Assembly (NCBI GenBank): GCA_964592855.1
Contig: CAZQKI010000082.1
Location: 1 to 18,936, forward strand
Length of the DNA: 18,936 bases
Reading direction: 5' to 3'
DNA from: JAAYLN01 sp964592855
GTDB taxonomy: Bacteria; Verrucomicrobiota; Kiritimatiellia; RFP12; JAAYLN01
The translations under genes were made by a program, and so were the position numbers. The first letter of the stretch is position 1, and the number at the start of each line of letters is the position of its first letter. The notes under the pieces were generated by a model. It ran no database searches and was not told where the DNA came from. It saw only the letters and a list, made by a program, of their open reading frames with translations. This document shows positions 6,520-13,689 of this stretch, one piece after another.

Positions 6520-7443
6520 TCATTTCGCGGCGGGACGGAGAAATTCGGCTTCGCGCGCCAGGGCGGCGTCGATGCGGGCCCGTTCGGCGACGGTGAGCCG
6601 GTAGCCGAGATGCAGCTGTTCAGTGGAGAAAATACCCATCCGCACCAGGGCGTACTTGAGGCCGCCGAGCCAGACGCCGATGTCTTTGCCGAACAGGTCG
6701 TACATGAAGTCGTTTGCCCGCTTCTGCCAGGCATCCGCAGCACTCCGATCCCCCTTTGCCAGCGCCTGCAGCGCGCGATGGATGAAGCCGGCGACGAGGA
6801 TGCCGGTGCCGAGCAGGCCACCATCGTAGCCCGCATCGATGGCACGGATCACGTTGAATTCGTAGCCCGTGAGGAGGAGCAGGTCCTGGCGCTGACGGCG
6901 GATGGCGGCAAAGGCCTGTTCGTTGGATTCCGAGGCCGACGAGTCCTTGAGGAGGCGCACCTTGGGATGGGCGGCGAATTCAGACCAGAGCGAAAGGTCG
7001 AGCCCCGTTTCGGGCGGCTGGTTCAGCACGTAGAGGCCGACTGGCGTGGTGGCGGCCGTGATTGCCTCGCTGAAATAGCGGCGGGCGAAGTCGCGATTGC
7101 AGAAGCGTGGCAGCCAGGGCGGGGCGATGACCACGGCGTCGGCCCCGGCGGCTTCGGCATGGCCGATATTTTCGACCACGCGCGCGGCGGAGGTGTCGGA
7201 GACCTGCACCGCGAGTTGCAGGCGCGAACCCGCCAGGCGCTTGACGAGACGGGTGAGTTCGGCCCGCTGGGCGTTCGGCATGAACGGTCCCTCGCCGCAG
7301 GTACCGGCGAGGAACAGCCCCGAGACGCCCATGCGGACATGGTGTTCGACCAGCCGTTCAACCGAGGCGGTGTCCAGTGATCCATTGGCCAGAAATGGCG
7401 TGGGCGTGGCGGACCAGATGATTTTCGCTGCTGCTGCTTGCAT
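6520..7443 (-). CDS. DapA/NanA-family aldolase (dihydrodipicolinate synthase-like)
   Basis: The 307-aa product is a class I aldolase TIM barrel of the DHDPS/N-acetylneuraminate lyase superfamily. The N-terminus IIWSATPTPF is the usual first strand. The carboxylate-binding motif is AGTCGEG (46-52; the usual form is GTTGE, with Cys replacing the second Thr). The catalytic Tyr is in GLYVLNQPP (Y138), and the Schiff-base Lys is in LLKDSSASE (K166). These are all present, so it is probably active on a 2-oxo acid aldol. The substrate is unclear: superfamily members act on pyruvate with aspartate semialdehyde, sialic acid, or sugar-acid derivatives, and no dap or nan genes are nearby. ATG 7443 has GGGAGA upstream. 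It is the first gene of a three-gene operon with the two small Cys proteins. Confidence 0.9.
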   Translation of the reverse strand: MQAAAAKIIWSATPTPFLANGSLDTASVERLVEHHVRMGVSGLFLAGTCGEGPFMPNAQRAELTRLVKRLAGSRLQLAVQVSDTSAARVVENIGHAEAAGADAVVIAPPWLPRFCNRDFARRYFSEAITAATTPVGLYVLNQPPETGLDLSLWSEFAAHPKVRLLKDSSASESNEQAFAAIRRQRQDLLLLTGYEFNVIRAIDAGYDGGLLGTGILVAGFIHRALQALAKGDRSAADAWQKRANDFMYDLFGKDIGVWLGGLKYALVRMGIFSTEQLHLGYRLTVAERARIDAALAREAEFLRPAAK

Positions 7444-7560
7444 GCTGTATTTCTCCCGCTGCGTCGAGGCGACGCGTGAATGGGTGGTCGACTTTCTCCA
7501 GGTGCGAAAGTGTATCGCGTGCGTGTGGGTCGGGTCAAGCAAGGCTCCCCGGTTTTTTAT

Positions 7561-7599
7561 TTGACAGACGCTCGACAACGGCGATCTCAAATGTTAAAT
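7561..7599 (+). promoter_or_regulatory. Possible promoter region of the ATP-grasp gene
   Basis: A perfect TTGACA lies at 7561-7566, just after a T-rich run, in the divergent spacer between the aldolase and the ATP-grasp gene. No good -10 is found at 16-18 nt; TCTCAA at 7585-7590 is poor and the AT-rich GTTAAA (7593-7598) is too far. An activator-dependent promoter would fit, but the evidence is only the -35 and the position. Confidence 0.25.
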
Positions 7600-7682
7600 T
7601 CGAAACGTCAAGGATGATTTGTATGTCCCGTTTGATCACGGAGCAGGACGTGTGCGTTTGTGCGAGCCAAACCCAGGGAGAG

Positions 7683-8771
7683 ATGATGGCAGTAAAGTGC
7701 GCCGCAAAGGACTTGCCGGTACTGTATCTGTACAACGTCGAGCCTGACTGGAGCAAAGCGGATGCCGGTGCGGCGATTGCGGCCAATGAAAAAATGGCCG
7801 TGGCGCTGCAGGAGGCCGGGCACCCGGTCCAGTGCGCTGAGCTCGCGCACAGCAATCTCTCCGATCTCCTTTCATCCTATTCCTCGCGTGATCCCATCGT
7901 TTTCAACCAATGCGAAAGCCTGCCCGGCATTCCGCACAGCGAACCCGACGTGGTGCGGATCATCGAAGCGCTGGGATTCATCTACACCGGATCAACCCCC
8001 GAGGTGATCCGGCTGGCCGGTGACAAGGCGGAATGCCAGCGCATCCTGGAGGCTCATCAGATCCCCACGCCCGCCTGGCGGGTCTATCGCGAGCCCGCGG
8101 CGGACGACTGGAGCATCTTCCCGGCCATCGTGAAGACGACCCGCGAGCATTGCAGCCTGGGCCTGGATCCGGAGTCGGTCGTGCTCGACAACCGTGAACT
8201 GCAAGCCCGGATCGCCTATGTCTTGAACAACTTCGACCAGGCCGCGCTGGTGGAGGACTTCATCGACGGGAGGGAGTTCCACGTTCCCGTTTGGGGCAAT
8301 GGCAAGCTTGCCATGCTGCCCGTCGTCGAGATGGATTTCTCCGCGTTCCGCGACGTGCACGACCGGCTCTGCACTTACGATTCCAAGTTCAGCCCCGAAT
8401 CGCGCCACTACCACGCCATCGAAAGCGTGATCCCGGCGAAGCTCGGTGCGGACGAGCTGCAAGCGCTGGAGCGGATCTGCCTGGCCACGTACCGCGCCTT
8501 TGGCTGCCGGGATTACGCCCGCCTCGACATCCGGAAGCGGGACGGGCAGTTCTACGTCCTCGATGTCAACCCCAACGCCGATCTGGACCAGGAGGCGAGC
8601 ATCGCCTGCGCCGCCGCGCATCTGGGGATGGCCTATCCGGATATGATGAGTCATCTCGTCCGGCTGGCCGCCCGCCGCCACCCGCGGTTTGTGAAGCGGC
8701 GCCAACCTGCGCCGGCACGCGCCGCGCGGAAGGCGGGCAAGGCGCAGCCGAGCCTCGTCCCGGTTTTCTGA
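7683..8771 (+). CDS. ATP-grasp ligase of the D-alanine-D-alanine ligase type
   Basis: The 362-aa product has the three-part ATP-grasp layout. The N-terminal domain has IVFNQCESLPGIPHSEPDVV (72-91), like the Ddl 'E-x-x-x-G' region, and ALGFIYTGSTPEVIRLAGDK (96-115). The central domain has the ATP lysine in PAIVKTTREHCSLGL (K151) and the hinge LVEDFIDGREFHVPV (189-203). The C-terminal metal site is DYARLDIRKRDG and LDVNPNADLDQE, where D294 stands in place of the usual Glu. It joins an amine or amino acid to a carboxylate with ATP, but the substrate is uncertain. The last ~30 residues are Arg/Lys/Ala/Pro-rich and outside the family core. ATG 7683 follows GGGAG; an alternative in-frame ATG at 7623 has a better-spaced AAGGA and would add 20 residues. 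No mur or other wall genes are adjacent. Confidence 0.85.
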   Translation: MMAVKCAAKDLPVLYLYNVEPDWSKADAGAAIAANEKMAVALQEAGHPVQCAELAHSNLSDLLSSYSSRDPIVFNQCESLPGIPHSEPDVVRIIEALGFIYTGSTPEVIRLAGDKAECQRILEAHQIPTPAWRVYREPAADDWSIFPAIVKTTREHCSLGLDPESVVLDNRELQARIAYVLNNFDQAALVEDFIDGREFHVPVWGNGKLAMLPVVEMDFSAFRDVHDRLCTYDSKFSPESRHYHAIESVIPAKLGADELQALERICLATYRAFGCRDYARLDIRKRDGQFYVLDVNPNADLDQEASIACAAAHLGMAYPDMMSHLVRLAARRHPRFVKRRQPAPARAARKAGKAQPSLVPVF

Positions 8772-8829
8772 TCGCGCCGTTCCGAAGCGGGCGTCAGGCT
8801 CATCCTATAGCCGGCAGTTGATCTTGGTC

Positions 8830-8858
8830 GACAAAGCTCAAGACAAAGCTCGCGACAA
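8830..8858. repeat. 12-bp tandem duplication
   Basis: GACAAAGCTCAA (8830-8841) is followed directly by GACAAAGCTCGC (8842-8853) and then a partial third copy, GACAA. It lies about 58 nt downstream of the ATP-grasp stop, in a spacer crowded with other short repeats. It may be a chance duplication. Confidence 0.7.
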
Positions 8859-8883
8859 TGATTGCTCTCCCGCGTATTCGCTA

Positions 8884-8915
8884 CGGGCGAGGACGCCCGG
8901 GTCCATTTCTTTCTT
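8884..8915 (+). terminator. Candidate terminator after the ATP-grasp gene
   Basis: The stem CGGGCG (8884-8889) pairs with CGCCCG (8894-8899) around a 4-nt AGGA loop. A T-rich stretch ending ATTTCTTTCTTT follows at 8904-8915. The T-tract is interrupted by C and offset by about 4 nt, so termination efficiency is uncertain. A second hairpin, CCGCCG/CGGCGG (8949-8964), lies downstream, with A-rich flanks on its right side. Confidence 0.4.
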
Positions 8916-8986
8916 TGGTGCACCCGGCGAAAAGAGCAGCATTGGACCCCGCCGTCCCCGGCGGTAGCGAAAAAGAAAGTCGTCCC

Positions 8987-9021
8987 CGATCACGGCTCAC
9001 CGATCACGGCTCACCGACAAC
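8987..9021. repeat. Short heptanucleotide-phased array
   Basis: Five 7-mers run in phase: CGATCAC, GGCTCAC, CGATCAC, GGCTCAC, CGACAAC. Seen as 14-mers, it is one perfect tandem duplication (8987-9000 and 9001-9014). It lies just beyond the stop codon of the minus-strand oxidoreductase gene. The 7-bp phase matches that of the larger array at 4127-4259, although the unit sequence differs. Confidence 0.85.
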
Positions 9022-9035
9022 TGCACGTTCCAGGT

Positions 9036-10229
9036 TCATTTCTCCGTGGCGCGCTTGAGCGCCGGTGCGGCCCACGGCAGCCCCATCTCGGAAAAGAGGC
9101 GGCCCTGCTCGAATCCGGTTTTCATGGCCTCGTGCAATCCGGGCAGGTAGGTCAGCAGCACGCCTTGTTCGTTGGCCTGCGTGCGGCACTGGTCGGCGGC
9201 AAATATACGGACCGGCATCCGCTGGAGCGCATCGATCACGCGGGTGTGCATGGACGCCGCCTCGAGGCCGCAGGCCGTCTGCCGGCTCCCCTGGCCGACC
9301 GACTCCAGCGTGTCCTGCAGCTTGAGCTGCATGGCATCGTCGTCGGGTTTGCCGTAGTCGACGACCGAACCGTCCGCCAGCGTGCCGCACAGCACGCCGT
9401 TCCGCGTCCCGTAGTCGACCGTGCCCCGCTCGAACTCGTAGATGAAGGTCGGTGTGTTGCTCTGGTCGACGCAATGCGCGGCGAAGAAGAGGATTTCCGT
9501 GCCGCAGTCGGTCATGGCGCGCAGGCAGGCGGCGTCGAAGTTCTCGATCGGGTTGGCGCGGTAGAGTTCGGCTTCGACCGAGAGGGGACGCGCGGCCGAG
9601 TCGGGGCCATCCCCGCCCAGCACGTAGAGCATGTTGTGCAGGTAGTGGGCGGTGGCGTTGTTCACCGGGCTGTCGTTGACCAGCCGCCCGGCGGCATCGC
9701 GGATCCGTCCTGCCCAGCCGTTGCGCCCGTAATAAGCCGCGTTGCGCGGCCAGGCGACCCAGGTGCGGAGGCGTTTCGGCCGTCCGTAGCGTCCCGACTG
9801 GACATCCTCCTTCAGCTTCTGCATGGCGGTTGAAAACGACCATTGGTAGCCGATGGCTGCCAGCTTGCCGGCCCGGTCCCGTGCTGCAATCATCCGGGCC
9901 ACCTCGTCGAGCGTGGCCGCGGCCGGCTTTTCGCACAGGACGTTCATCCCCATGTCGAGCGCTGCGCACGTCTGCTCGCAATGGAACTGGATTGGACTGG
10001 CGAGGACGGCCAGGGCCGGCTTCACGCCCGAGGCGCGAAGCCCCTCCAAATCCTTCCAGACGGGAATGCCCCGCGCCTGGATATCGGGCCAGTCGGCCGC
10101 GCGTTCGGCAAACGGGTCGACCGCGCCGACCAGCCGCATGGCGCCCTGTTCAATGGCAGGACGCATCACGTTCAAATGGGCGGCGCCGTAGCCCCCGATC
10201 CCAACCAGAACCACATCCACTCGCTTCAT
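9036..10229 (-). CDS. Gfo/Idh/MocA-family NAD(P)-dependent oxidoreductase
   Basis: The 397-aa product starts MKRVDVVLVGIGGYGAAHLN, a Rossmann fold with the GIGGYG dinucleotide loop (10-15). The family motif CEKP (99-102) lies at the end of the nucleotide domain. The C-terminal domain has GWAGRIRDAAGRLVNDSP followed by NNATAHYLHNMLYVLGG. This pattern is typical of a Gfo/Idh/MocA subgroup common in PVC bacteria that act on sugars, inositols or sugar acids; the exact substrate cannot be told. No signal peptide is seen, so it is cytoplasmic. ATG 10229 is preceded by GGAGAG. An in-frame ATG at 10277 exists but lies within the -10 element of the promoter proposed here. The gene follows the MATE gene by 71 nt on the same strand but appears to have its own promoter. 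Confidence 0.92.
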   Translation of the reverse strand: MKRVDVVLVGIGGYGAAHLNVMRPAIEQGAMRLVGAVDPFAERAADWPDIQARGIPVWKDLEGLRASGVKPALAVLASPIQFHCEQTCAALDMGMNVLCEKPAAATLDEVARMIAARDRAGKLAAIGYQWSFSTAMQKLKEDVQSGRYGRPKRLRTWVAWPRNAAYYGRNGWAGRIRDAAGRLVNDSPVNNATAHYLHNMLYVLGGDGPDSAARPLSVEAELYRANPIENFDAACLRAMTDCGTEILFFAAHCVDQSNTPTFIYEFERGTVDYGTRNGVLCGTLADGSVVDYGKPDDDAMQLKLQDTLESVGQGSRQTACGLEAASMHTRVIDALQRMPVRIFAADQCRTQANEQGVLLTYLPGLHEAMKTGFEQGRLFSEMGLPWAAPALKRATEK

Positions 10230-10275
10230 GTTCTCTCCGACTTTCGCTGCATCGATTTTGTCCGCATGGGGGCTC

Positions 10276-10304
10276 ATAATAGCCCTCTCAGGTGTTCCGG
10301 TCAA
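10276..10304 (-). promoter_or_regulatory. Sigma70-type promoter of the Gfo/Idh/MocA gene
   Basis: On the minus strand TTGACC (10304-10299) and TATTAT (10281-10276) are separated by exactly 17 nt. The -35 overlaps the stop codon of the MATE gene, and the -10 lies about 46 nt upstream of the oxidoreductase ATG. This suggests the downstream gene can be expressed independently of the transporter. Confidence 0.6.
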
Positions 10305-11689
10305 TCCGCAGCCTTGAGCAGGTTGATGGCGCGCCACCGTCCGCTCTGCCAGCGCCGGAGGAAGCCGAAGGAGAGCACCGCGACATAGACGGCCATCCAG
10401 TACCACGCATGGAGGATGGTGCCGCCGCGGACGAGGATGAAGATTTCGCCGGGGATCCAGAGGCCCCAGCCCATGATCAGCATGTAGAGCATGACGAAGC
10501 GGGTGTCGCCCGCGCCGCGGAGGGCGCCGGTCAGGACGATGGTGGCGGTGTCGAACAGCCCCCAGACGGCCATGGCGACCATCATCGAGAAGCCGATGGT
10601 CTGCAGCTGATGCAGCGTGAACGCGGCGTTCTCCGCATAGAAGATCCGGAAGAAGAAGTCCGACCCGAGGAGAAAGACGGAGGCCATGACGGCCATGTAG
10701 CCCCAGGCCAGCTTGAGCGTGGTCCAGCCCGCCTGCGCGGCGGCGTCGCTGTCCCGCCGTCCCTGATGCTGGCCTGTCAGGATGGCCGCCGCCATGCTGA
10801 TGCCCACCAGGGGGCAGACGACCAGCCAGTTGATGCTGAGGGCGATGTTGCTCGCCGCGAGGGATAAGGCGTCCATCCGCCCGGTGAGCATGACGAAGGT
10901 TGCAAAGGCGGTCACGTCGGCCATGAGGTGGAATCCCGCGGGAAGGCCGAAGCGGAGCAGGTTGCGCAGGAGGGGGAGGTCCGGGCGCCAGACCGTCCGC
11001 GCCGCCATCGCGCGGACGGCGGGTTCGCGCAGGAAGACGGCGAGCTGGATGAGCGGTGCGACGGCGCAGGAGATGATCGTGGCGATGGCCGCCCCTTCGA
11101 TGCCCATGCGGGGGAAGCCGCATTTTCCGAAGATCAAAAGATAGTCGAGGCCGATGTTGAGCAGGGCGCCGAGGCTGCTGGCGATGGTGTTGAGGCGCAT
11201 GCGGCTCTGGCCGGTGAAATAGCCGCCGATCGCCGCGCTCAGCGGCATCAGGAATCCCCCCTTCATCATCCAGCCGTAATAGATGCGCTCCTCCGCCACG
11301 ACAGCGGGGGCGTGTCCGATGATGCTCATGAGCCAACTTCCGACGGGAATGAGCAGCAGCAGGCAGGGGATGCTCGCCAGCGCCAGCCAGAGGCCCTGGA
11401 TGGTCACGCGGACGCACTGCTGCCGGTCGCCGGCGCCATGATGGTGGGCCACGAAGGTGCCGGCATAGCCGGCGGTCGCCGCGAACAGGCAGATGAAGGT
11501 GAAGGAGAGGATGCCGGCGGGCAGGGCGGCCTGGATGGAGACGCTGCTGTAGCGGGCGAGGAAGAGGCGGTCGCAGAACTGCATCAGCGTCAGCGCGGCA
11601 TTGCTGATGATCAGCGGCGCCGCAATGCGGAGCACCTCGCGGTAGGGGGCGAAGCGCGGGGCGGAGGACGGGGTCGGGTTATAGGCCAT
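10301..11689 (-). CDS. MATE-family multidrug/organic cation antiporter
   Basis: The 462-aa product is a polytopic inner-membrane protein of the usual MATE length, with about 12 hydrophobic helices in two similar halves. The first half begins EVLRIAAPLIISNAALTLMQFCDRLFLARY, the typical MATE start with an 'AAPLIISN' helix and an 'F-x-D-R' loop. The middle has GGYFTGQSRMRLNTIASSLGALLNIGLDYLLIFG, the canonical helix 4-5 region with 'G-Q-x-x-x-x-N' and 'N-I-x-L-D-Y-x-x-I-F-G'. The second half has ALRGAGDTRFV, the matching late motif. Such carriers export drugs or metabolites in exchange for Na+ or H+. No strong ribosome binding site precedes ATG 11689. The neighbour is a sugar-type oxidoreductase, but no shared substrate is evident. 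Confidence 0.92.
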   Translation of the reverse strand: MAYNPTPSSAPRFAPYREVLRIAAPLIISNAALTLMQFCDRLFLARYSSVSIQAALPAGILSFTFICLFAATAGYAGTFVAHHHGAGDRQQCVRVTIQGLWLALASIPCLLLLIPVGSWLMSIIGHAPAVVAEERIYYGWMMKGGFLMPLSAAIGGYFTGQSRMRLNTIASSLGALLNIGLDYLLIFGKCGFPRMGIEGAAIATIISCAVAPLIQLAVFLREPAVRAMAARTVWRPDLPLLRNLLRFGLPAGFHLMADVTAFATFVMLTGRMDALSLAASNIALSINWLVVCPLVGISMAAAILTGQHQGRRDSDAAAQAGWTTLKLAWGYMAVMASVFLLGSDFFFRIFYAENAAFTLHQLQTIGFSMMVAMAVWGLFDTATIVLTGALRGAGDTRFVMLYMLIMGWGLWIPGEIFILVRGGTILHAWYWMAVYVAVLSFGFLRRWQSGRWRAINLLKAAD

Positions 11690-11858
11690 GAAGCACGACG
11701 GAGGGGGTGGGCATCGGAAATGGCCCTCATTCTACAGGATGACCGGCGGCAAGGGAAGAACAGGACTCCGCCGTCCCAGGGCAAACGCATCTAAATTTCA
11801 GATGAGAGGACCAAGTGCCGGTTATAAGCTCAATCGTCCACCGCTATCGTCGCCCGCT

Positions 11859-11907
11859 ATCGTCCTCGTCCTCGGCTCGATATTTCGAGAACGAGGACGA
11901 GGACGAT
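11859..11907. repeat. Long inverted repeat / cruciform-type hairpin
   Basis: The arm ATCGTCCTCGTCCTCG (11859-11874) is the exact reverse complement of CGAGGACGAGGACGAT (11892-11907). An inner stem continues with CTCGA (11876-11880) and TCGAG (11885-11889) around the loop TATT; only G11875 and A11890-A11891 are unpaired. This makes 21 paired bases in a 49-nt element. The arms are made of the hexamer CGTCCT/AGGACG. No T-tract follows on either strand, so a simple terminator is unlikely. Confidence 0.9.
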
Positions 11908-11961
11908 GCGGCAAGTCTCCTGCTCGATCCAACTGGCCCGGCGCAGCCGGACCAGCGGCTT

Positions 11962-11989
11962 CACTAAACCCTGAACACTGTCGCCTGAA
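11962..11989. repeat. Degenerate heptanucleotide-phased stretch
   Basis: Four 7-mers are in phase: CACTAAA, CCCTGAA, CACTGTC, GCCTGAA. A CCCCCGGGG palindrome follows. The similarity between units is partial, so this may be a decayed array. Its phase length matches the arrays at 4127-4259 and 8987-9021. Confidence 0.45.
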
Positions 11990-12114
11990 CCCCCGGGGCG
12001 CGGCAACGAAGTTGACTCGCACCCCTTCGCCATCGCCGCCTGCGTTTTTACTTCCAATAAACGTCCGGAAACGGCAAACTGCGGGCTGTGTCAGTTGCTG
12101 TTCGGCACAACCCG

Positions 12115-13311
12115 ATGCTTGATTCATCCCTAAAATCCGCCCCTCCCGCAACCCCCAAACCGGGCACCTTCGAGCTGTTGAGCACCGACGGCCAGGCGCG
12201 CCGCGGGCGGCTCTGGACCGCGCACGGCCCCGTCGAGACGCCCGTTTTCATGCCTGTTGGAACGCAGGCGACCGTCAAGACGCTCGAGCCCCGCGACCTG
12301 AAGGAGTTGGAGGTCGGCATCATCCTGGGGAACACCTACCATCTGCTGGTGCGGCCGGGGATGGAGATCATCGCCGCGTGCGGGGGGCTGCACAAATTCA
12401 TGGGATGGGACCGCCCCATCCTCACCGACAGCGGGGGTTATCAGGTCTTCAGCCTGGCCAAATTGCGGAAACTGACGCCGCAGGGGGTTGCCTTCAACTC
12501 GCATGTGGACGGCTCCGCGCTGTTTCTCGGGCCGGTCGAAGCGATGGCGATGCAGCGCGTCCTCGGTTCCGACATCGCCATGTGCTTCGACGAGTGCATT
12601 CCCTATCCCTGCGATGCACAATATGCTTGTCAGGCGGTGGAACGTACCTTATTATGGGCGATTTCATGCCGTGAACAGGAGAGGGCGCCTGGACAGCTGG
12701 TCTTCGGAATCGTGCAGGGCGGCGAGTTTGCCGAGCTGCGCGGCCGGTGTGCCCGCGAGTTGACTGCCATCGGTTTCGACGGATATGCCGTCGGCGGGGT
12801 CAGTGTCGGGGAGCCCGAGCCTCTTTTACTGCAGGAGATTGAGGATGGTATCCGGCATTTGCCGGTCGAGCAGCCCCGTTATGTCATGGGGCTGGGCGAT
12901 CTGTGGCAGATGACGGAGGCGGTGGCGCGAGGCGCGGATCTGTTTGACTGCGTCATCCCGACCCGCCACGCGCGGAATGGTTCGGCGTTCACGCGGAACG
13001 GGGCCTATCCGGTCAAGGCAGGGGCCTACAAGTGCGACCTGCGTCCGGTTGAGGAGGGCTGTTCCTGCCCGACTTGCCGGAACTTTACGCGCGCGTACGT
13101 CCGGCATCTCCTCAATGTAAACGAGATCCTGGGCGTGCGGCTGTTGACGGTTCACAATATCCATTGCTACATGGACGTGATGCGCAGGATGCGCGAGGCG
13201 ATCGAAGCCGGGACCTTCGGGGACTGGCGACAGGAGCAGGCCGAGCGCCTGCGCGGATGCACAGCGGGGAACGCCCCGGAAAGAGTGGAAGCAACATGCA
13301 GAACGGTTTGA
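12115..13311 (+). CDS. tgt: Queuine/preQ1 tRNA-guanine transglycosylase
   Basis: Tgt exchanges the wobble guanine 34 of GUN tRNAs for preQ1, a step in queuosine synthesis. The 398-aa product has all key features. LTDSGGYQVFSLAKLRK holds the catalytic Asp (D105), FGIVQGG lies at 197-203, DCVIPTRHARNG holds the nucleophile Asp (D278), and the zinc site is C316, C318, C321 and H347 (GCSCPTC and TVHN). These positions are within 2-3 residues of the Zymomonas mobilis enzyme. The frame extends upstream to a GTG at 12088; ATG 12115 was chosen because it gives the family length, but neither start has a clear ribosome binding site. Its 3' end overlaps yajC by 16 nt. The tgt-yajC-secDF order is conserved in many bacteria. 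Confidence 0.95.
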   Translation: MLDSSLKSAPPATPKPGTFELLSTDGQARRGRLWTAHGPVETPVFMPVGTQATVKTLEPRDLKELEVGIILGNTYHLLVRPGMEIIAACGGLHKFMGWDRPILTDSGGYQVFSLAKLRKLTPQGVAFNSHVDGSALFLGPVEAMAMQRVLGSDIAMCFDECIPYPCDAQYACQAVERTLLWAISCREQERAPGQLVFGIVQGGEFAELRGRCARELTAIGFDGYAVGGVSVGEPEPLLLQEIEDGIRHLPVEQPRYVMGLGDLWQMTEAVARGADLFDCVIPTRHARNGSAFTRNGAYPVKAGAYKCDLRPVEEGCSCPTCRNFTRAYVRHLLNVNEILGVRLLTVHNIHCYMDVMRRMREAIEAGTFGDWRQEQAERLRGCTAGNAPERVEATCRTV

Positions 13312-13637
13312 CAGTCTTGGCCCAGATGGGGGGCGGCGCTGGCGGCAACCCCATGAACATGCTCATCACCATGGGGTTGATCTTCGCGATCTTCTACTTC
13401 ATGCTGATCCGCCCCCAGCAGCGCAAGGAGAAGGCGCGCAAGAAGACCATCGAGACGCTGCGCGCCGGGCAGCGCGTCCTCTTCGCCGCCGGCCTGATCG
13501 GCACGATCACCGAGGCGCGTGAATACACCTTCCTGATTGAAATCGCCAAGGGCGTGACGATCGAAGTCGCGCGCGGCGCGGTGACGAAGATGCTCGAGGC
13601 CGGCGACAAGCCGACGGTCGAGGAGACGCGCGGCTGA
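13296..13637 (+). CDS. yajC: Sec translocase accessory subunit YajC
   Basis: YajC associates with SecD-SecF at the inner membrane. The 113-aa product has a short N-terminus with GGGAGGNP, one membrane helix (about residues 20-38, MNMLITMGLIFAIFYFMLI), the hallmark RPQQRKEKARKK (39-50) and a small soluble beta domain with VLFAAGLIGTITEARE. ATG 13296 lies inside the tgt 3' end (16-nt overlap), and a purine-rich GGAAAGAGTGGAAG precedes it. The length is normal for the family. The gene is followed after 52 nt by secDF and is surely co-expressed with it. Confidence 0.95.
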   Translation: MQNGLTVLAQMGGGAGGNPMNMLITMGLIFAIFYFMLIRPQQRKEKARKKTIETLRAGQRVLFAAGLIGTITEAREYTFLIEIAKGVTIEVARGAVTKMLEAGDKPTVEETRG

Positions 13638-13689
13638 GCCGCGCCCAGCGATCTACAAGTGTGCCGAGTGTTGGATTGAGGAGAACGAC

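Larger units (their letters stand above)
11690..12114. other. Divergent spacer between the MATE gene and tgt
   Basis: No gene is supported in these 425 bases. The spacer holds a direct duplication of CCGCTATCGTC (11841-11851 and 11854-11864), a long hairpin (11859-11907) and a degenerate 7-bp-phased stretch (11962-11989). It should contain the promoters of both flanking genes. TAGAAT on the minus strand (11734-11729) is a possible -10 for the MATE gene, without a clear -35. For tgt, TTGACT at 12012-12017 has no matching -10 at the right distance. I see no preQ1 riboswitch-like structure. Confidence 0.6.

Noticed and set aside
8862..9833. Plus-strand frame of 323 codons
   Set aside because: Most of it is antisense to the Gfo/Idh/MocA gene, and its start lies in the repeat-rich spacer without a ribosome binding site.
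10230..11417. Upstream extension of the oxidoreductase frame to 11417
   Set aside because: The extension overlaps the MATE gene in another frame and reads as Arg/His/Pro-rich nonsense; the GIGGYG domain begins just after ATG 10229.
12088..12114. GTG start adding 9 residues to tgt
   Set aside because: There is no ribosome binding site, and the family length is already reached from ATG 12115; it cannot be fully excluded.
12001..12114. preQ1 riboswitch before tgt
   Set aside because: No compact pseudoknot-type aptamer with an A-rich tail was recognised in the leader.
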